A stretch of DNA of 33,462 bases from an uncultured Eubacteriales bacterium (GCA_900549005.1 URMT01000009.1:1-33462); one strand, 5' to 3'. Positions 1 through 8,687 are shown, counted from the stretch's first letter. The notes: generated by a model from the sequence alone, not told the origin. Numbers and translations are program-made.

Positions 1-171
1 CGCAAGCTGCGACATATGCGCGGTTTTTTCATCGAGCGAAAGGGCACCCCTAACCTCGCCGTAAGCGAAGTTTGAAAAAAATTCGTAAAATTCAGGGTCG
101 GTCTTTTCAAGCTCCTGCTCATCGCCGAATGCCTTTCTGATATATAATTTTGCCTCTTCTGAAAGCGCCAT
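1..171 (-). CDS. Carboxymuconolactone decarboxylase (AhpD-like) family protein, N-terminal part
   Basis: Only the first 57 codons lie in the window; the gene continues past the left edge. The readable N-terminus begins MALSEEAKLYIRKAF and contains the DPEFYEFFSNFAYGEV segment followed by LDEKTAHMSQLA. This is the usual start of small carboxymuconolactone decarboxylase proteins of the YraC type, which are all-helical and AhpD-like. The CxxC pair that would show peroxidase or disulfide chemistry lies beyond the edge, so the activity cannot be judged. The start ATG (169-171) has a strong GGAGGT ribosome site at 179-184, 7 bases away. A sigma-A-like promoter with a palindromic operator lies directly upstream, so the gene starts its own transcript. 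Proteins of this family often sit in aldehyde- or thiol-stress operons, which agrees with the operator. The family call is fairly sure; the function is not. Confidence 0.75.
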   Translation of the reverse strand, partial: MALSEEAKLYIRKAFGDEQELEKTDPEFYEFFSNFAYGEVRGALSLDEKTAHMSQLA

Positions 172-205
172 AAAAATTACCTCCGTAAGTTTTATCGACG
201 AACAC

Positions 206-236
206 ATTCTACAACTTAAAGCGCGCTTTAAGTCAA
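206..236 (-). promoter_or_regulatory. Promoter with AdhR/NmlR-type operator in the spacer
   Basis: On the minus strand a -35 TTGACT (231-236) and a -10 TAGAAT (206-211) are separated by 19 bases. A perfect 20-bp palindrome, ACTTAAAGCGCGCTTTAAGT (214-233), fills the spacer and overlaps the -35. A long 19-bp spacer holding a dyad is the hallmark of promoters activated by MerR-family regulators. The 7-4-7 form CTTAAAG-N4-CTTTAAG is the operator I recall for Bacillus AdhR, an NmlR-type aldehyde sensor. The palindrome and spacing are seen in the sequence; the regulator's identity is inferred, since no MerR gene is in the window. Confidence 0.75.
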
Positions 237-257
237 CGATATTACAAAAATTTTTTG

Positions 258-306
258 CATAAAAATCGCAGTGCGGCGGCAGGAATCCTGCCGCCGCGCT
301 GCGATT
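258..306 (-). terminator. Rho-independent terminator after the ynbB-like gene
   Basis: A 20-bp stem (264-283 with 287-306, one G-T wobble) closes a 3-base AAT loop. On the minus strand a run of five T follows the stem. It lies just past the stop of the PLP-dependent gene and ends the miaB-mutS-mutL-miaA-ynbB direction of transcription before the next promoter. Confidence 0.88.
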
Positions 307-311
307 ATATT

Positions 312-1535
312 TTATACAAGTTTATCAAGAATCTTCATAAGAGCGTATTTGCCGTGCTCGTATGTGAGCCCGCCCTGAAAATAGGCGATATAGGGCGGCA
401 CCACGGGGCCGTCGGCAGAGAGCTCTATCGAAGCGCCCGAAACGAACGTGCCGGCCGCCATAATGATTTTATCGTCGTAGCCGGGCATATCCCACGGCTC
501 GCAGGTGACGTAGCTGTCGACGGGCGAGGCGTACTGCACTTCGCGTATAAAGTTTACCATTTTTTCGGCATCGCCGAACTCTATCGCGCGCGTTATGTCG
601 TGCGGAAGCTCGTCGGTCGGCGGGTAATTTTTGTAGCCCAGCCCCGACATAGCTTCGCCTATCAGCAGGCTGCATTTCAGCGCCTGCGCAACGGTGTGCG
701 GCGCCATAAAAAAGCCCTGGTAATAGTACTGGTATCCGAGCGCGTGCGAACCTACCTCCGTACCGATTGAAGGCGCGGTGAGCCGCTTTCCGATGAGGTC
801 GATATACGTCTCCTTTCCACAGATATAGCCGCCAGTCTGCGCAAGCCCGCCGCCGGGGTTTTTGATGAGCGAACCGACTATAATATCGGCGCCGACGTCG
901 GTCGGTTCCAGCTTTTCAACGAACTCGCCGTAGCAGTTATCTACAAAAATACAGCCGTTGAAGCCGTTTGCACGCACGAAGTTGCAGACCTCGGCAATCT
1001 GCGAAACGGAGAACGCGTCCCTGAGCTCGTACCCGCGGGAGCGCTGAATGTACACCACTTTGGCCTCGCTCAGCCCCATTTTTATTGCGGGGTAGTCGAA
1101 CTTGCCGTCTGCGAGGTCACAGCACCTGAATTTTATGCCGAAATCTTTGAGCGAACCATTGCCGTCGCCGTAAATGACGCCGCGGATTGTGTCGTAGGGC
1201 AGTCCGCTTATGCAAAAGAGCGTATCGCCGGGGCGCAGAAGGCCGAAAAGCGCAACGGTGAGCGCGTGCGTGCCCGAAAGAATATGCGGCGAAACAATTC
1301 CCGCCTCTGCCCCGAACGCCCTTGCAAAAACGCTGCCGAGGCAATCTCTTCCCTCGTCGCCGTAGCCGTAACCGCTCGTTCCCGCAAAATGGCGGGCGGC
1401 AATGCGGTTTTCGGCAAATGCATTGCACACCTTGCTCTGATTAAAAAAAGCAATTTGGTCTATCTCGGCAAATTTTTCGGCAAGCCTTTCTTCACACTCT
1501 TCAATATATTTATCTTTATCAAAACTCTCTGTCAT
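312..1535 (-). CDS. ynbB: YnbB-like PLP-dependent protein (aluminium resistance / methionine gamma-lyase family)
   Basis: The 407-residue product belongs to the fold-type I PLP enzyme family usually named aluminium resistance protein or methionine gamma-lyase family protein (PF06838). Visible marks are the N-terminal GTSGYGYGDEGRD segment (about 52-64), SPHILSGTHAL (82-92), the VDNCYGEF stretch (198-205), and SLIKNPGGG, whose Lys225 is the expected Schiff-base lysine. The C-terminal GASIELSADGP segment is also typical. The real substrate of this family is not well established, and the aluminium-resistance name is historical. I chose ATG 1535 because AAGGA (1541-1545) lies 5 bases upstream; an in-frame ATG at 1562 would add nine unlikely residues. 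It follows miaA after 150 bases. In many Clostridia hfq lies between these two genes, but here there is no room for it. Confidence 0.85.
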   Translation of the reverse strand: MTESFDKDKYIEECEERLAEKFAEIDQIAFFNQSKVCNAFAENRIAARHFAGTSGYGYGDEGRDCLGSVFARAFGAEAGIVSPHILSGTHALTVALFGLLRPGDTLFCISGLPYDTIRGVIYGDGNGSLKDFGIKFRCCDLADGKFDYPAIKMGLSEAKVVYIQRSRGYELRDAFSVSQIAEVCNFVRANGFNGCIFVDNCYGEFVEKLEPTDVGADIIVGSLIKNPGGGLAQTGGYICGKETYIDLIGKRLTAPSIGTEVGSHALGYQYYYQGFFMAPHTVAQALKCSLLIGEAMSGLGYKNYPPTDELPHDITRAIEFGDAEKMVNFIREVQYASPVDSYVTCEPWDMPGYDDKIIMAAGTFVSGASIELSADGPVVPPYIAYFQGGLTYEHGKYALMKILDKLV

Positions 1536-1685
1536 ACTTTTCCTTAAAACATTATAAATCAAACCGCCCGACTAAGTATCTGACTGTCCGATTAAATCCG
1601 CTCAATCGGATAAAATTCAGACGGCTTTAATAACAACTTTTTGCAAGTCCGCCTTTTATTCTTCTGTAAGTCTGACTTTCAGCGC

Positions 1686-2585
1686 TCAGTCTTTGAGCAA
1701 AGAAAGCACTTTTTCTGCCGTAGCCTCCTCAGGCGGAAGCCATACAAGATTTGGCAGTTTTTTAAAAAACGTTATCTGTCGCTTGGCGTATCTGCGTGTA
1801 TTTTGTTTGATTATGTCACGCATAGTACTCTGCGAATATCCGTTTTTAAGCCCTTCAAGCACCTCTTTATAGCCGATTGCCTGCATACAGCGGCAATTTT
1901 CGTCTATCCCGCGGGAAAGAAGGCCCTGCACCTCGTCAACAAGCCCCGCTTCAAACATTTTATCCACGCGCACGTTTATGCGCGCATAAAGCTGTTCGCG
2001 TGGAAAGTCTGCCGCCACGGCAAGATACGAAAAGCGCGGCGAACTACCGTCGTCTATATCAGACTTCTTTATGCCGCTTTCGGCAATCTCCAAAGCGCGT
2101 ATAACGCGCTTCAAGTCGTTAGGGTGAAGTTTTGCGGCGCTCGCCCAGTCCTTTTCCTTTAAAATATCGTATACATATTCCTTGCCGCGCTCGGCAGCAA
2201 GACTTTCGTACTTACTTCTCACCTCTTCGTTTGCAGGGACGCCGCCGTAGCTGTAATCGAACAGAAGCGAGTTTATATAAAAACCCGTGCCGCCGCATAT
2301 TACGGGAACTTTCCCCTGCGAAACCAGGTCTTCCGCTATCGGCAGAGCGGTGTCGCGGTAATCTGAAACGCTGTATTCATCCTTCGGCCCCGCCACGTCA
2401 ATCATATAGTGCGGCACGCCGAGCATCTCTTCCTTTGCAGGTTTTGCCGTGCCGATATCCAGCCCCTTATACACAAGCTGGGAATCTGCCGAAATTACCG
2501 CACTGCCCAAGAGTTTTGCACATTCCGCCGCAAGCGCCGTCTTGCCCGTAGCCGTTGCACCGCATATTACAAGCACTTCTTTCAC
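1686..2585 (-). CDS. miaA: tRNA dimethylallyltransferase
   Basis: The 299-residue enzyme transfers a dimethylallyl group to N6 of A37 in tRNAs that read codons starting with U. The product is the substrate of MiaB, encoded upstream in the same direction. The N-terminus carries the P-loop GATATGKT (9-16), then SADSQLVYKGLDIGTAKP with the catalytic Asp, VICGGTGFYINSLL, and the C-terminal tRNA-binding block QNTRRYAKRQITFFKKL. Length fits the family (about 300). The start is GTG at 2583-2585, two bases after the mutL stop. AAAGGA lies about 10 bases upstream inside mutL, and the P-loop then begins where it does in relatives. A longer frame opening at 2663 would overlap mutL by 76 bases and add a non-conserved tail. 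Translation is probably coupled to mutL. Confidence 0.95.
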   Translation of the reverse strand: MKEVLVICGATATGKTALAAECAKLLGSAVISADSQLVYKGLDIGTAKPAKEEMLGVPHYMIDVAGPKDEYSVSDYRDTALPIAEDLVSQGKVPVICGGTGFYINSLLFDYSYGGVPANEEVRSKYESLAAERGKEYVYDILKEKDWASAAKLHPNDLKRVIRALEIAESGIKKSDIDDGSSPRFSYLAVAADFPREQLYARINVRVDKMFEAGLVDEVQGLLSRGIDENCRCMQAIGYKEVLEGLKNGYSQSTMRDIIKQNTRRYAKRQITFFKKLPNLVWLPPEEATAEKVLSLLKD

Positions 2586-2587
2586 GG

Positions 2588-4651
2588 CTATACAATCCTT
2601 TTGAACATCTTTTCTATCTGGTATTTTGTAAGTTTGACGGCAACGGGCCTGCCGTGAGGGCATTTAAGCCCCATATCGCCGTGCATTTCGGCAAGCAGAC
2701 CGTCGGCCTCCTGCCTGGTCAGCTCCATCCCGCCCTTTACGGCGTGTTTGCACGCCGCCATAGCAATTTTATCTTTGAGCACGTCGGCCATTTTTATAGA
2801 TTTGAGCCCCGAAACGTCGGATAAAAGCTCGTTGAAAAACGCCGCAAAGTCGAGGTTTTTCAAATCGGCGGGAACTTCGCACACCCTGTATGCGTTTATG
2901 CCGAACGGCTCTATATCGAACCCCATCTCGCGGATGAGCATAAGGTTTTCTTCCATAAAGGAGTTTTCTTCGGGAGTGAGGCTTATTATATAGGGCACGA
3001 GCATACCCTGACGGGCAACCTTGCGCTCTTCAACCTGTTTTCTGAACCTGTCGTAGATGAGGCGCTCGTGCGCGGCGTGCTGGTCGATTATATAAACTTC
3101 ACCGCCTATCTCGTATAAAAGATAGGTATTAAACAGATTGCCCTTGTAAGTAAAATCGCGGCAGACAAATTTTTCCTGCTCTTCGGCTTTTTTCTGCCTT
3201 GACGAAGGCACGAGTGAATCAGATATACCCAACGTGGGACTGCTTACGCCCAGCACGTTCTTCTCTTTGAGGCCAGAATAGTATGCATATACGGGATAGG
3301 TCTTTTCCCTGTCCTCGAACTTAGGTTCGGCATAATTTTCGTATGCGGAATAATCGGGCGCAGGCTCAGCCTTGGCACCGCTTGATTTTTCCTGTACGCC
3401 ACCGTGCGAAAGCACCTCTTCATACGAAAGATATCCGCTGTCCGACTGCTGTCCGTCAGAAGATTCGGGCTTTTCTTTACTTAAATCGCCGCCATATAAA
3501 TCGGGCGCCTTCGGCTGAGCTTGTACGGCTTTGCCGCCCTCGGTGCCGCCCGTACCAGAACCTACTTCCGCGCCCTGCGTTGCTCCTTCGTCAATACTCG
3601 TCTGAACGGGCATCGACGACCTGATTTCAGGTATGCGCGCATAGTCTACAACGAAGTCCGCGGCGCGCGCAGTGCCGTCGAGTATGCCCGAAATTACCGA
3701 ATAGACCGCGCCGTACACCGCCCTGCCGTCGGTAAAGCGCACGTCGGCCTTGTTGGGATGCACGTTGACGTCCACCATCTCCGCAGGCACGTCTAAAAAC
3801 AGCACATAGAAGGGATACTGCCTCTTCATAAGGTAGCTGGCGTACGCGTTGGTTATCGCCGAAGAAACTATGGAATTGACTATATACCTGCCGTTTAAAA
3901 ACAGGCTCTGGTAGCTCTTGTTCGGCTTGAAAAAGTTCTGGTTGCCTATAAAGCCGTGTATTTTTATGCCATTCTTTTCGGCGTTGATTTTATAGCAGTT
4001 TGGTATGACTTTTGCGCCGTAAACCTGCGTTACCGCCTCGTCGAGCCCGTTGCCGAAGGACTGCAATTTAAGTTTTCCGTCTGAATAATATTTAAAAGAA
4101 ACATCCGGGTTGCCGAGAATGAAGCGCGACACAAAGTTGTGTATGTCGCCCTCTTCTGCCTTGTCCGACTTCAAAAATTTTGCGCGCGCGGGTGTGTTGT
4201 AAAACAGGTCGTGCACGGCAACTTCCGTGCCCCTGTCAAGCGCCGCAGGCTCAACTTTACCGATATATCCGCCCTCGCACAACACTCTGCAAGCGGGGTT
4301 GCTTTCCGTTTTGGAAGTTATCTCCGTGCGCGAAATCGAAGATATGCTGGCGAGCGCCTCGCCCCTGAACCCGAGCGTTGCAATGCTGTCTAAGTCCTCA
4401 ACCTTTGCAACCTTGCTTGTAGCGTGGGGAATAAAGGCCTTGCGCATATCGTCTGGCTCTATGCCGCCGCCGTTGTCGCACACCCTTATAAGCTGTCTGC
4501 CGCCCTTTTCCACATACACGGAAATTTCCGTCGCGCCCGCGTCGAGAGCGTTTTCTATCAGCTCTTTTACAGCAGAATAGGGCCTGTCCACCACCTCGCC
4601 CGCGGCTATGCGGTTGAATATTTCTTTGGTCAGAATGTTTATTTTACCCAT
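2588..4651 (-). CDS. mutL: DNA mismatch repair protein MutL
   Basis: This 687-residue protein links mismatch recognition by MutS to strand nicking and repair. The GHKL ATPase domain fills about residues 1-330, with IAAGEVVDRPYSAVKELIENALDAG, DNGGGI, and GFRGEALASISS. A charged, low-complexity linker follows (about 345-485). The C-terminal dimerisation and endonuclease domain begins near 495 with DQHAAHE (523-529), AACKHAVKG near 633 and CPHGRP (664-669). These are the zinc-site motifs of MutL proteins that nick DNA, as in bacteria without MutH. The usual DQHA-xx-E-xxxx-E reads DQHA-AH-E-RLIY-D here, so the last acidic residue is Asp534 rather than Glu. The ATG overlaps the end of mutS by 8 bases, which argues for coupled translation. 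Confidence 0.96.
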   Translation of the reverse strand: MGKINILTKEIFNRIAAGEVVDRPYSAVKELIENALDAGATEISVYVEKGGRQLIRVCDNGGGIEPDDMRKAFIPHATSKVAKVEDLDSIATLGFRGEALASISSISRTEITSKTESNPACRVLCEGGYIGKVEPAALDRGTEVAVHDLFYNTPARAKFLKSDKAEEGDIHNFVSRFILGNPDVSFKYYSDGKLKLQSFGNGLDEAVTQVYGAKVIPNCYKINAEKNGIKIHGFIGNQNFFKPNKSYQSLFLNGRYIVNSIVSSAITNAYASYLMKRQYPFYVLFLDVPAEMVDVNVHPNKADVRFTDGRAVYGAVYSVISGILDGTARAADFVVDYARIPEIRSSMPVQTSIDEGATQGAEVGSGTGGTEGGKAVQAQPKAPDLYGGDLSKEKPESSDGQQSDSGYLSYEEVLSHGGVQEKSSGAKAEPAPDYSAYENYAEPKFEDREKTYPVYAYYSGLKEKNVLGVSSPTLGISDSLVPSSRQKKAEEQEKFVCRDFTYKGNLFNTYLLYEIGGEVYIIDQHAAHERLIYDRFRKQVEERKVARQGMLVPYIISLTPEENSFMEENLMLIREMGFDIEPFGINAYRVCEVPADLKNLDFAAFFNELLSDVSGLKSIKMADVLKDKIAMAACKHAVKGGMELTRQEADGLLAEMHGDMGLKCPHGRPVAVKLTKYQIEKMFKRIV

Positions 4652-7238
4652 TATTCTTCACCTTATCCACAAGGTCTGAAACGAGAAGGAACGCCTGCAT
4701 AGGCGAAAGCGAATTTATATCGGTCTCGCTTAAAATCTTTTCCACTTCCGAAAGTTGCTTCTCCTCAGCCTCATCGGGCTCTTCCGCCCTGGCCATCACG
4801 GCGCCCTCGCCGCTCTCCACCGCCTTCAAAATCTGCTTTGCGCGGTCGGTTACCTCGACGGGAACGCCCGCAAGCGCGGCAACCTCTATACCGAAACTGC
4901 GGTTAGCACCGCCGCGCATTATTTTGCGCAGGAATACTATTCCGCCGTTAATCTCCTTTACAGCTATCTTATAATTTTTGACGCCCTGCATCCTGTTTTC
5001 AAGTTCGGTCAGCTCGTGGTAGTGCGTCGCAAACATAGTTTTAGCGCCTATCTTGTTGGTGAGATGCTCAATCACCGCCCACGCAATACTCAATCCGTCG
5101 TACGTGCTGGTGCCGCGACCTACTTCGTCCAGGATGAGCAGGCTGTTCTTAGTCGCATTCTGCAAGATTGAAGCCACCTCTATCATCTCAACCATAAACG
5201 TACTCTGGTCGAGAATGAGGTTGTCGCTCGCACCCACGCGGGTGAAAATTCTGTCAGTTATCGGAATTTCGGCCGACTTTGCGGGGACGAAACTGCCTAT
5301 GTGCGCCATAAGAGTTATGAGCGCCGTCTGGCGCATAAAGGTACTCTTGCCCGCCATATTGGGGCCGGTTATTATCATCGTGCGGTTTTCGCCCTCGTCT
5401 AAAAGGGTGTCGTTTGCAACGAACCGCTCCTTCGAAATTACCTCAACAACGGGGTGCCTGCCCTCTTTGATGATAAGCGGCTTGTCGCCCCCGACTATGA
5501 CGGGGCGCACGTATTTGTTGCTCTTTGCCACGCGCGCAAACGAAGTGAGTACGTCGAGCCGCGCCACCGCGTGCGAAAGGCGCTTTAAATTGTTTATGTT
5601 ATCGCTTAAAACGCGCTTTATGTTCTCGTACAGCTCGGCTTCCAGCCTGAGCGCCGAATCTTCGCTGGTTAAAATCTTTTCTTCAATCTCTTTCAGCTCG
5701 TCTGTCGTATACCTCTCGGCATTGGCGAGCGTCTGCCTGCGCTGGTAATTTAAGGGAACCTTGTCTTTGAACGACTTGGATACTTCGATGTAATAGCCGA
5801 ACACGCGGTTATAGCCTATTTTAAGGGTGCGTATGCCAGTCGCGTCGCGCTCGCGCGATTCCATTCTGATTACGATGTCCCTGCCGTGCTCCTTTATGTT
5901 GCGCAGTTCGTCGAGCTTGGCCGAATACCCCTCCTTTATGTAGCCGCCCTCTTTTAAGTTTGCGGGGGTCTTTTCCTGCTCTATCGCTCTGTCTATGAGG
6001 TCAGATACCGAGCTGAGGTCTATGAGGTCGGCAGCTATGTCGTTAAGCGCCTTGGAGGTGAAGCCCGAGAGCTGAAACTTTATGTTTGGTATTACCGAAA
6101 GCGAGCGCGAAAGCGCAATGCAGTCGCGCGGCATAATGTTGTCGTTTGAAATTTTGCCCGAAAGCCTTTCGACGTCCCTCACTTCCGAAAGAAGCTCAGA
6201 GAGCGAGAGCATTACCACGGGAGCGTTGAAGAGCTCCTCCACACCGTCCAGCCTGTAATTTATGGCGTCTTTATCGACGAGCGGGGAAACTACGTTCGCC
6301 GCAAGCAGTCTTGCGCCCATATTTGTGCTGGTCTTGTCGAGAAGCCATAAAAGAGAGCCGTATTTTTTGCCCTCGGAAAGCGTTTTTACAAGTTCGAGGT
6401 TGCGTATGGCCGTGTTGTCGAGCTTCATATAGCCGTCGGCAGATATGTACTTTATGCCGTCGATATTTTTCAGCGCGTGTTTCTGCGTATCTTTGAGATA
6501 CTCCAAAAGCGCCCCCGCCGCGCATACCGCGCCGCCGTGCCCGCTTACAGAATAGGCAGAAAGTTCCTTCACGCCGAACTGCTCACAGAGCGCGCGTTCG
6601 GCGGCCTTGTCGCCATAGGCCCATTCGGGATAGGACGAAAATTTTGGCAGGACTCCCCTTGCCACTTCGGACAGTTCGCGCGTGGCGAGAAGGAAGGCGT
6701 CGTTGCAGATTACTTCCTTTACGCCAAGTTTAACCATATGGGCAACAACCTGCCCGCAGGCACTGCCGCCTGTAAACTCGGCGGCGCAGAATTCGCCCGT
6801 CGTGATGTCGGCCCACGCAAGCGCTGCAATATCTTCGTTTGCCGTGCAGAATGCGCTGCAAACGTAGCTTGCCGCCTTTTCGTCAAGGTGCTTTTCGTCG
6901 GTAACGGTACCTGCCGTCACCACCCTTATAACGTCGCGGGCAACCATCTCTTTTGTTTTGGACGGGTCTTCGAGCTGTTCGCAGATTGCCACCTTTTCGC
7001 CCATATCCACAAGTTTTGCAATGTAGCCGTCCGCAGCGTGGAACGGAACGCCGCACATAGGCGCTCGCTTGTCCAGCCCGCAGTCCCTACCCGTAAGGGT
7101 GAGCCCGAGCAGTTTCGAAACGCGTTCGGCGTCCTCAAAAAACATTTCGTAGAAGTCGCCGAGGCGGTAAAATACCACGCAGTCTTTATACTTTTCCTTT
7201 ACGGAAAGGTAATGTTTCATCATAGGTGAAAGTGCCAT
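4644..7238 (-). CDS. mutS: DNA mismatch repair protein MutS
   Basis: The 864-residue protein recognises mismatches and small loops and recruits MutL. Domain I holds the mismatch-contacting Phe29 and Glu31 within GDFYEMFFEDA. The connector, lever and clamp domains follow. The ATPase domain has Walker A GPNMAGKST (625-633), the signature region LDQSTFMVEM, Walker B LLILDEVGRGTSTYDG, and the ATHYHELT motif. Length is normal for bacterial MutS1 (about 850-880). ATG 7238 was preferred over TTG 7244 because GAAGG (7245-7249) lies 6 bases before it. The gene is 132 bases downstream of miaB, and its end overlaps mutL by 8 bases. Its leader contains GC-rich hairpins that resemble those before rny. Confidence 0.97.
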   Translation of the reverse strand: MALSPMMKHYLSVKEKYKDCVVFYRLGDFYEMFFEDAERVSKLLGLTLTGRDCGLDKRAPMCGVPFHAADGYIAKLVDMGEKVAICEQLEDPSKTKEMVARDVIRVVTAGTVTDEKHLDEKAASYVCSAFCTANEDIAALAWADITTGEFCAAEFTGGSACGQVVAHMVKLGVKEVICNDAFLLATRELSEVARGVLPKFSSYPEWAYGDKAAERALCEQFGVKELSAYSVSGHGGAVCAAGALLEYLKDTQKHALKNIDGIKYISADGYMKLDNTAIRNLELVKTLSEGKKYGSLLWLLDKTSTNMGARLLAANVVSPLVDKDAINYRLDGVEELFNAPVVMLSLSELLSEVRDVERLSGKISNDNIMPRDCIALSRSLSVIPNIKFQLSGFTSKALNDIAADLIDLSSVSDLIDRAIEQEKTPANLKEGGYIKEGYSAKLDELRNIKEHGRDIVIRMESRERDATGIRTLKIGYNRVFGYYIEVSKSFKDKVPLNYQRRQTLANAERYTTDELKEIEEKILTSEDSALRLEAELYENIKRVLSDNINNLKRLSHAVARLDVLTSFARVAKSNKYVRPVIVGGDKPLIIKEGRHPVVEVISKERFVANDTLLDEGENRTMIITGPNMAGKSTFMRQTALITLMAHIGSFVPAKSAEIPITDRIFTRVGASDNLILDQSTFMVEMIEVASILQNATKNSLLILDEVGRGTSTYDGLSIAWAVIEHLTNKIGAKTMFATHYHELTELENRMQGVKNYKIAVKEINGGIVFLRKIMRGGANRSFGIEVAALAGVPVEVTDRAKQILKAVESGEGAVMARAEEPDEAEEKQLSEVEKILSETDINSLSPMQAFLLVSDLVDKVKNNG

Positions 7239-7254
7239 AAACAACCTTCATAAA

Positions 7255-7320
7255 GGGCGCAAAAAACGCCCGCAATTTATACGCGCCGCAAATGCGGCAC
7301 CTGTCGCGGCCTATGCCGCA
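7255..7320 (-). repeat. GC-rich hairpin cluster in the mutS leader
   Basis: The 132-base miaB-mutS spacer holds two small stems: GGGCG / CGCCC (7255-7271, loop of 7) just before the mutS ribosome site, and GCCGCA-AA-TGCGGC (7285-7298). The second sits in a 22-base context (7278-7299) that recurs in the rny leader at 32208-32231, differing only by two extra A in the loop. Function is unknown; neither stem has a T-tract that would make it a terminator. Confidence 0.5.
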
Positions 7321-7370
7321 AAACTGTAATTTATTTAACACAAGCGCAAAAATTCAAGCCGTGCGCAAAA

Positions 7371-8687
7371 CTATTTTACAAGCTCGCCCATAAGCGAAAC
7401 GCCGCTCGCTTCTTTTACGGCGAGGTTGACAAACTCGCCCACCACGTTTTTATCGCTGTGGAAATAGCCCATTCTGCCGAATTCGTCCCTGCCGAGGTAC
7501 AGCCCGCGCTTGTCGTCGTACCCCTCGCACAGTATCTCGCACGTATTTCCCACGTACTTGGCGCTGTGTTCGCGCGTGAGCGAATTCACAAGCTCTACAA
7601 GCTCAATTATCCTCGCCTTTGAAACCTCTTCGGGAACCTGGTCGGGCATAGTGGCCGCAACCGTGCCTTCGCGCCTGGAATACACGAAGGTGAACGCCGA
7701 GGCAAAGCCCACTTCCTTCACAAGGCGGAGCGTGGCCTTGAAGTCCTCGTCAGTTTCGCCCGGGAAGCCCACAATCAGGTCGGTGGTCACTGCGCAGTCG
7801 GGAATGTACTTCTTCAAAATCTCTATCTTTTTAAGATAGTCGGAAGAGGTGTACTTCCTGTTCATAGCTTTGAGAATTCTGTCTGACCCGCTCTGCACGG
7901 GCAGGTGCAAAAGGCGGCAGATTTTAGCGTTTGAAGCCATCGCGGCGGCAAGCCTTTCGGAAAAGTCTTTGGGGTGGCTGGTCATAAAGCGCAGCCTGAA
8001 CTTGCCGTCTATGTCTGCAATCTTTTCGATAAGCTCGGGGAAAGAGATATCGTCTGTGCCGTTTGCGTAAGAATTTACGTTCTGACCTAAAAGGGTGAGT
8101 TCCTTATAGCCCTGACCAACCAACGAACGCGCCTCGGCAATTACGTTTTCAGAGCGTCTGCTCCTCTCTCTGCCGCGCACGTAAGGCACTATGCAGTAAC
8201 TGCAAAAATTGTTGCAGCCGTAAGTTATGTTTATCCACGCGTTGGGATAGCTGGTGCGCAAGGGGTTTTCACCCTCGATAATCTCCCCTTCGCGGGGAAG
8301 AATTTCAATAACGGCCTTCTTTCTGCCCTGCTTTTCGGTTATGTAATCTTTGAGCTTGTGCAGGTTGTGCGTGCCGAATATTACGTCTACGTAGGGGAAT
8401 TTTTTGTGAAGCACGTCGGCCTTTCCTATCTGCTGGGGCATACAGCCGCCTACCGCAATTATCATATCGCGGCGCGCCGCCTTCAACTTTTTGAGCATTC
8501 CTATATTGCCGTAGGCGTGGTTTTCGGCGTTTTCCCTTATACAGCAGGTGTTGAACACAACAATGTCGGCATCCTCCATACTGTCACACGAAGAATAGCC
8601 CAACTCTTCGAGCATTCCCGCGATTCTCTCTGAATCGTGCACGTTCATCTGGCAGCCGTAAGTTACTATGTGGTAGTGTTTTTGCAT
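7371..8687 (-). CDS. miaB: tRNA-2-methylthio-N6-dimethylallyladenosine synthase (radical SAM)
   Basis: The 438-residue enzyme adds a methylthio group to C2 of i6A37 in tRNA, using two [4Fe-4S] clusters. The N-terminal UPF0004 domain shows Cys12 (YGCQMN), Cys48 (NTCCIRE) and Cys82 (GGCMPQ). The radical SAM domain has the CxxxCxxC set Cys158, Cys162 and Cys165 in YGCNNFCSYCIVPYVRG. A TRAM domain closes the C-terminus. The order and spacing match MiaB rather than MtaB or RimO. The frame is open up to 8789, but ATG 8687 is the right start: GGAGA (8691-8695) precedes it, and homology begins at MQKHYHIVTYGC. A very good sigma-A promoter lies 80 bases upstream, so the gene is probably the first of the miaB-mutS-mutL-miaA transcript. 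Confidence 0.96.
   Translation of the reverse strand: MQKHYHIVTYGCQMNVHDSERIAGMLEELGYSSCDSMEDADIVVFNTCCIRENAENHAYGNIGMLKKLKAARRDMIIAVGGCMPQQIGKADVLHKKFPYVDVIFGTHNLHKLKDYITEKQGRKKAVIEILPREGEIIEGENPLRTSYPNAWINITYGCNNFCSYCIVPYVRGRERSRRSENVIAEARSLVGQGYKELTLLGQNVNSYANGTDDISFPELIEKIADIDGKFRLRFMTSHPKDFSERLAAAMASNAKICRLLHLPVQSGSDRILKAMNRKYTSSDYLKKIEILKKYIPDCAVTTDLIVGFPGETDEDFKATLRLVKEVGFASAFTFVYSRREGTVAATMPDQVPEEVSKARIIELVELVNSLTREHSAKYVGNTCEILCEGYDDKRGLYLGRDEFGRMGYFHSDKNVVGEFVNLAVKEASGVSLMGELVK

Noticed and set aside
1536..1570. A promoter for the ynbB-like gene using TATAAT near 1550
   Set aside because: No -35 of any quality lies 16-18 bases upstream, and the start point would fall on the ribosome site.
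2588..2663. An upstream start for miaA inside mutL
   Set aside because: It would add 26 non-conserved residues and a 76-base overlap. The GTG two bases after the mutL stop fits the family N-terminus and has a ribosome site.
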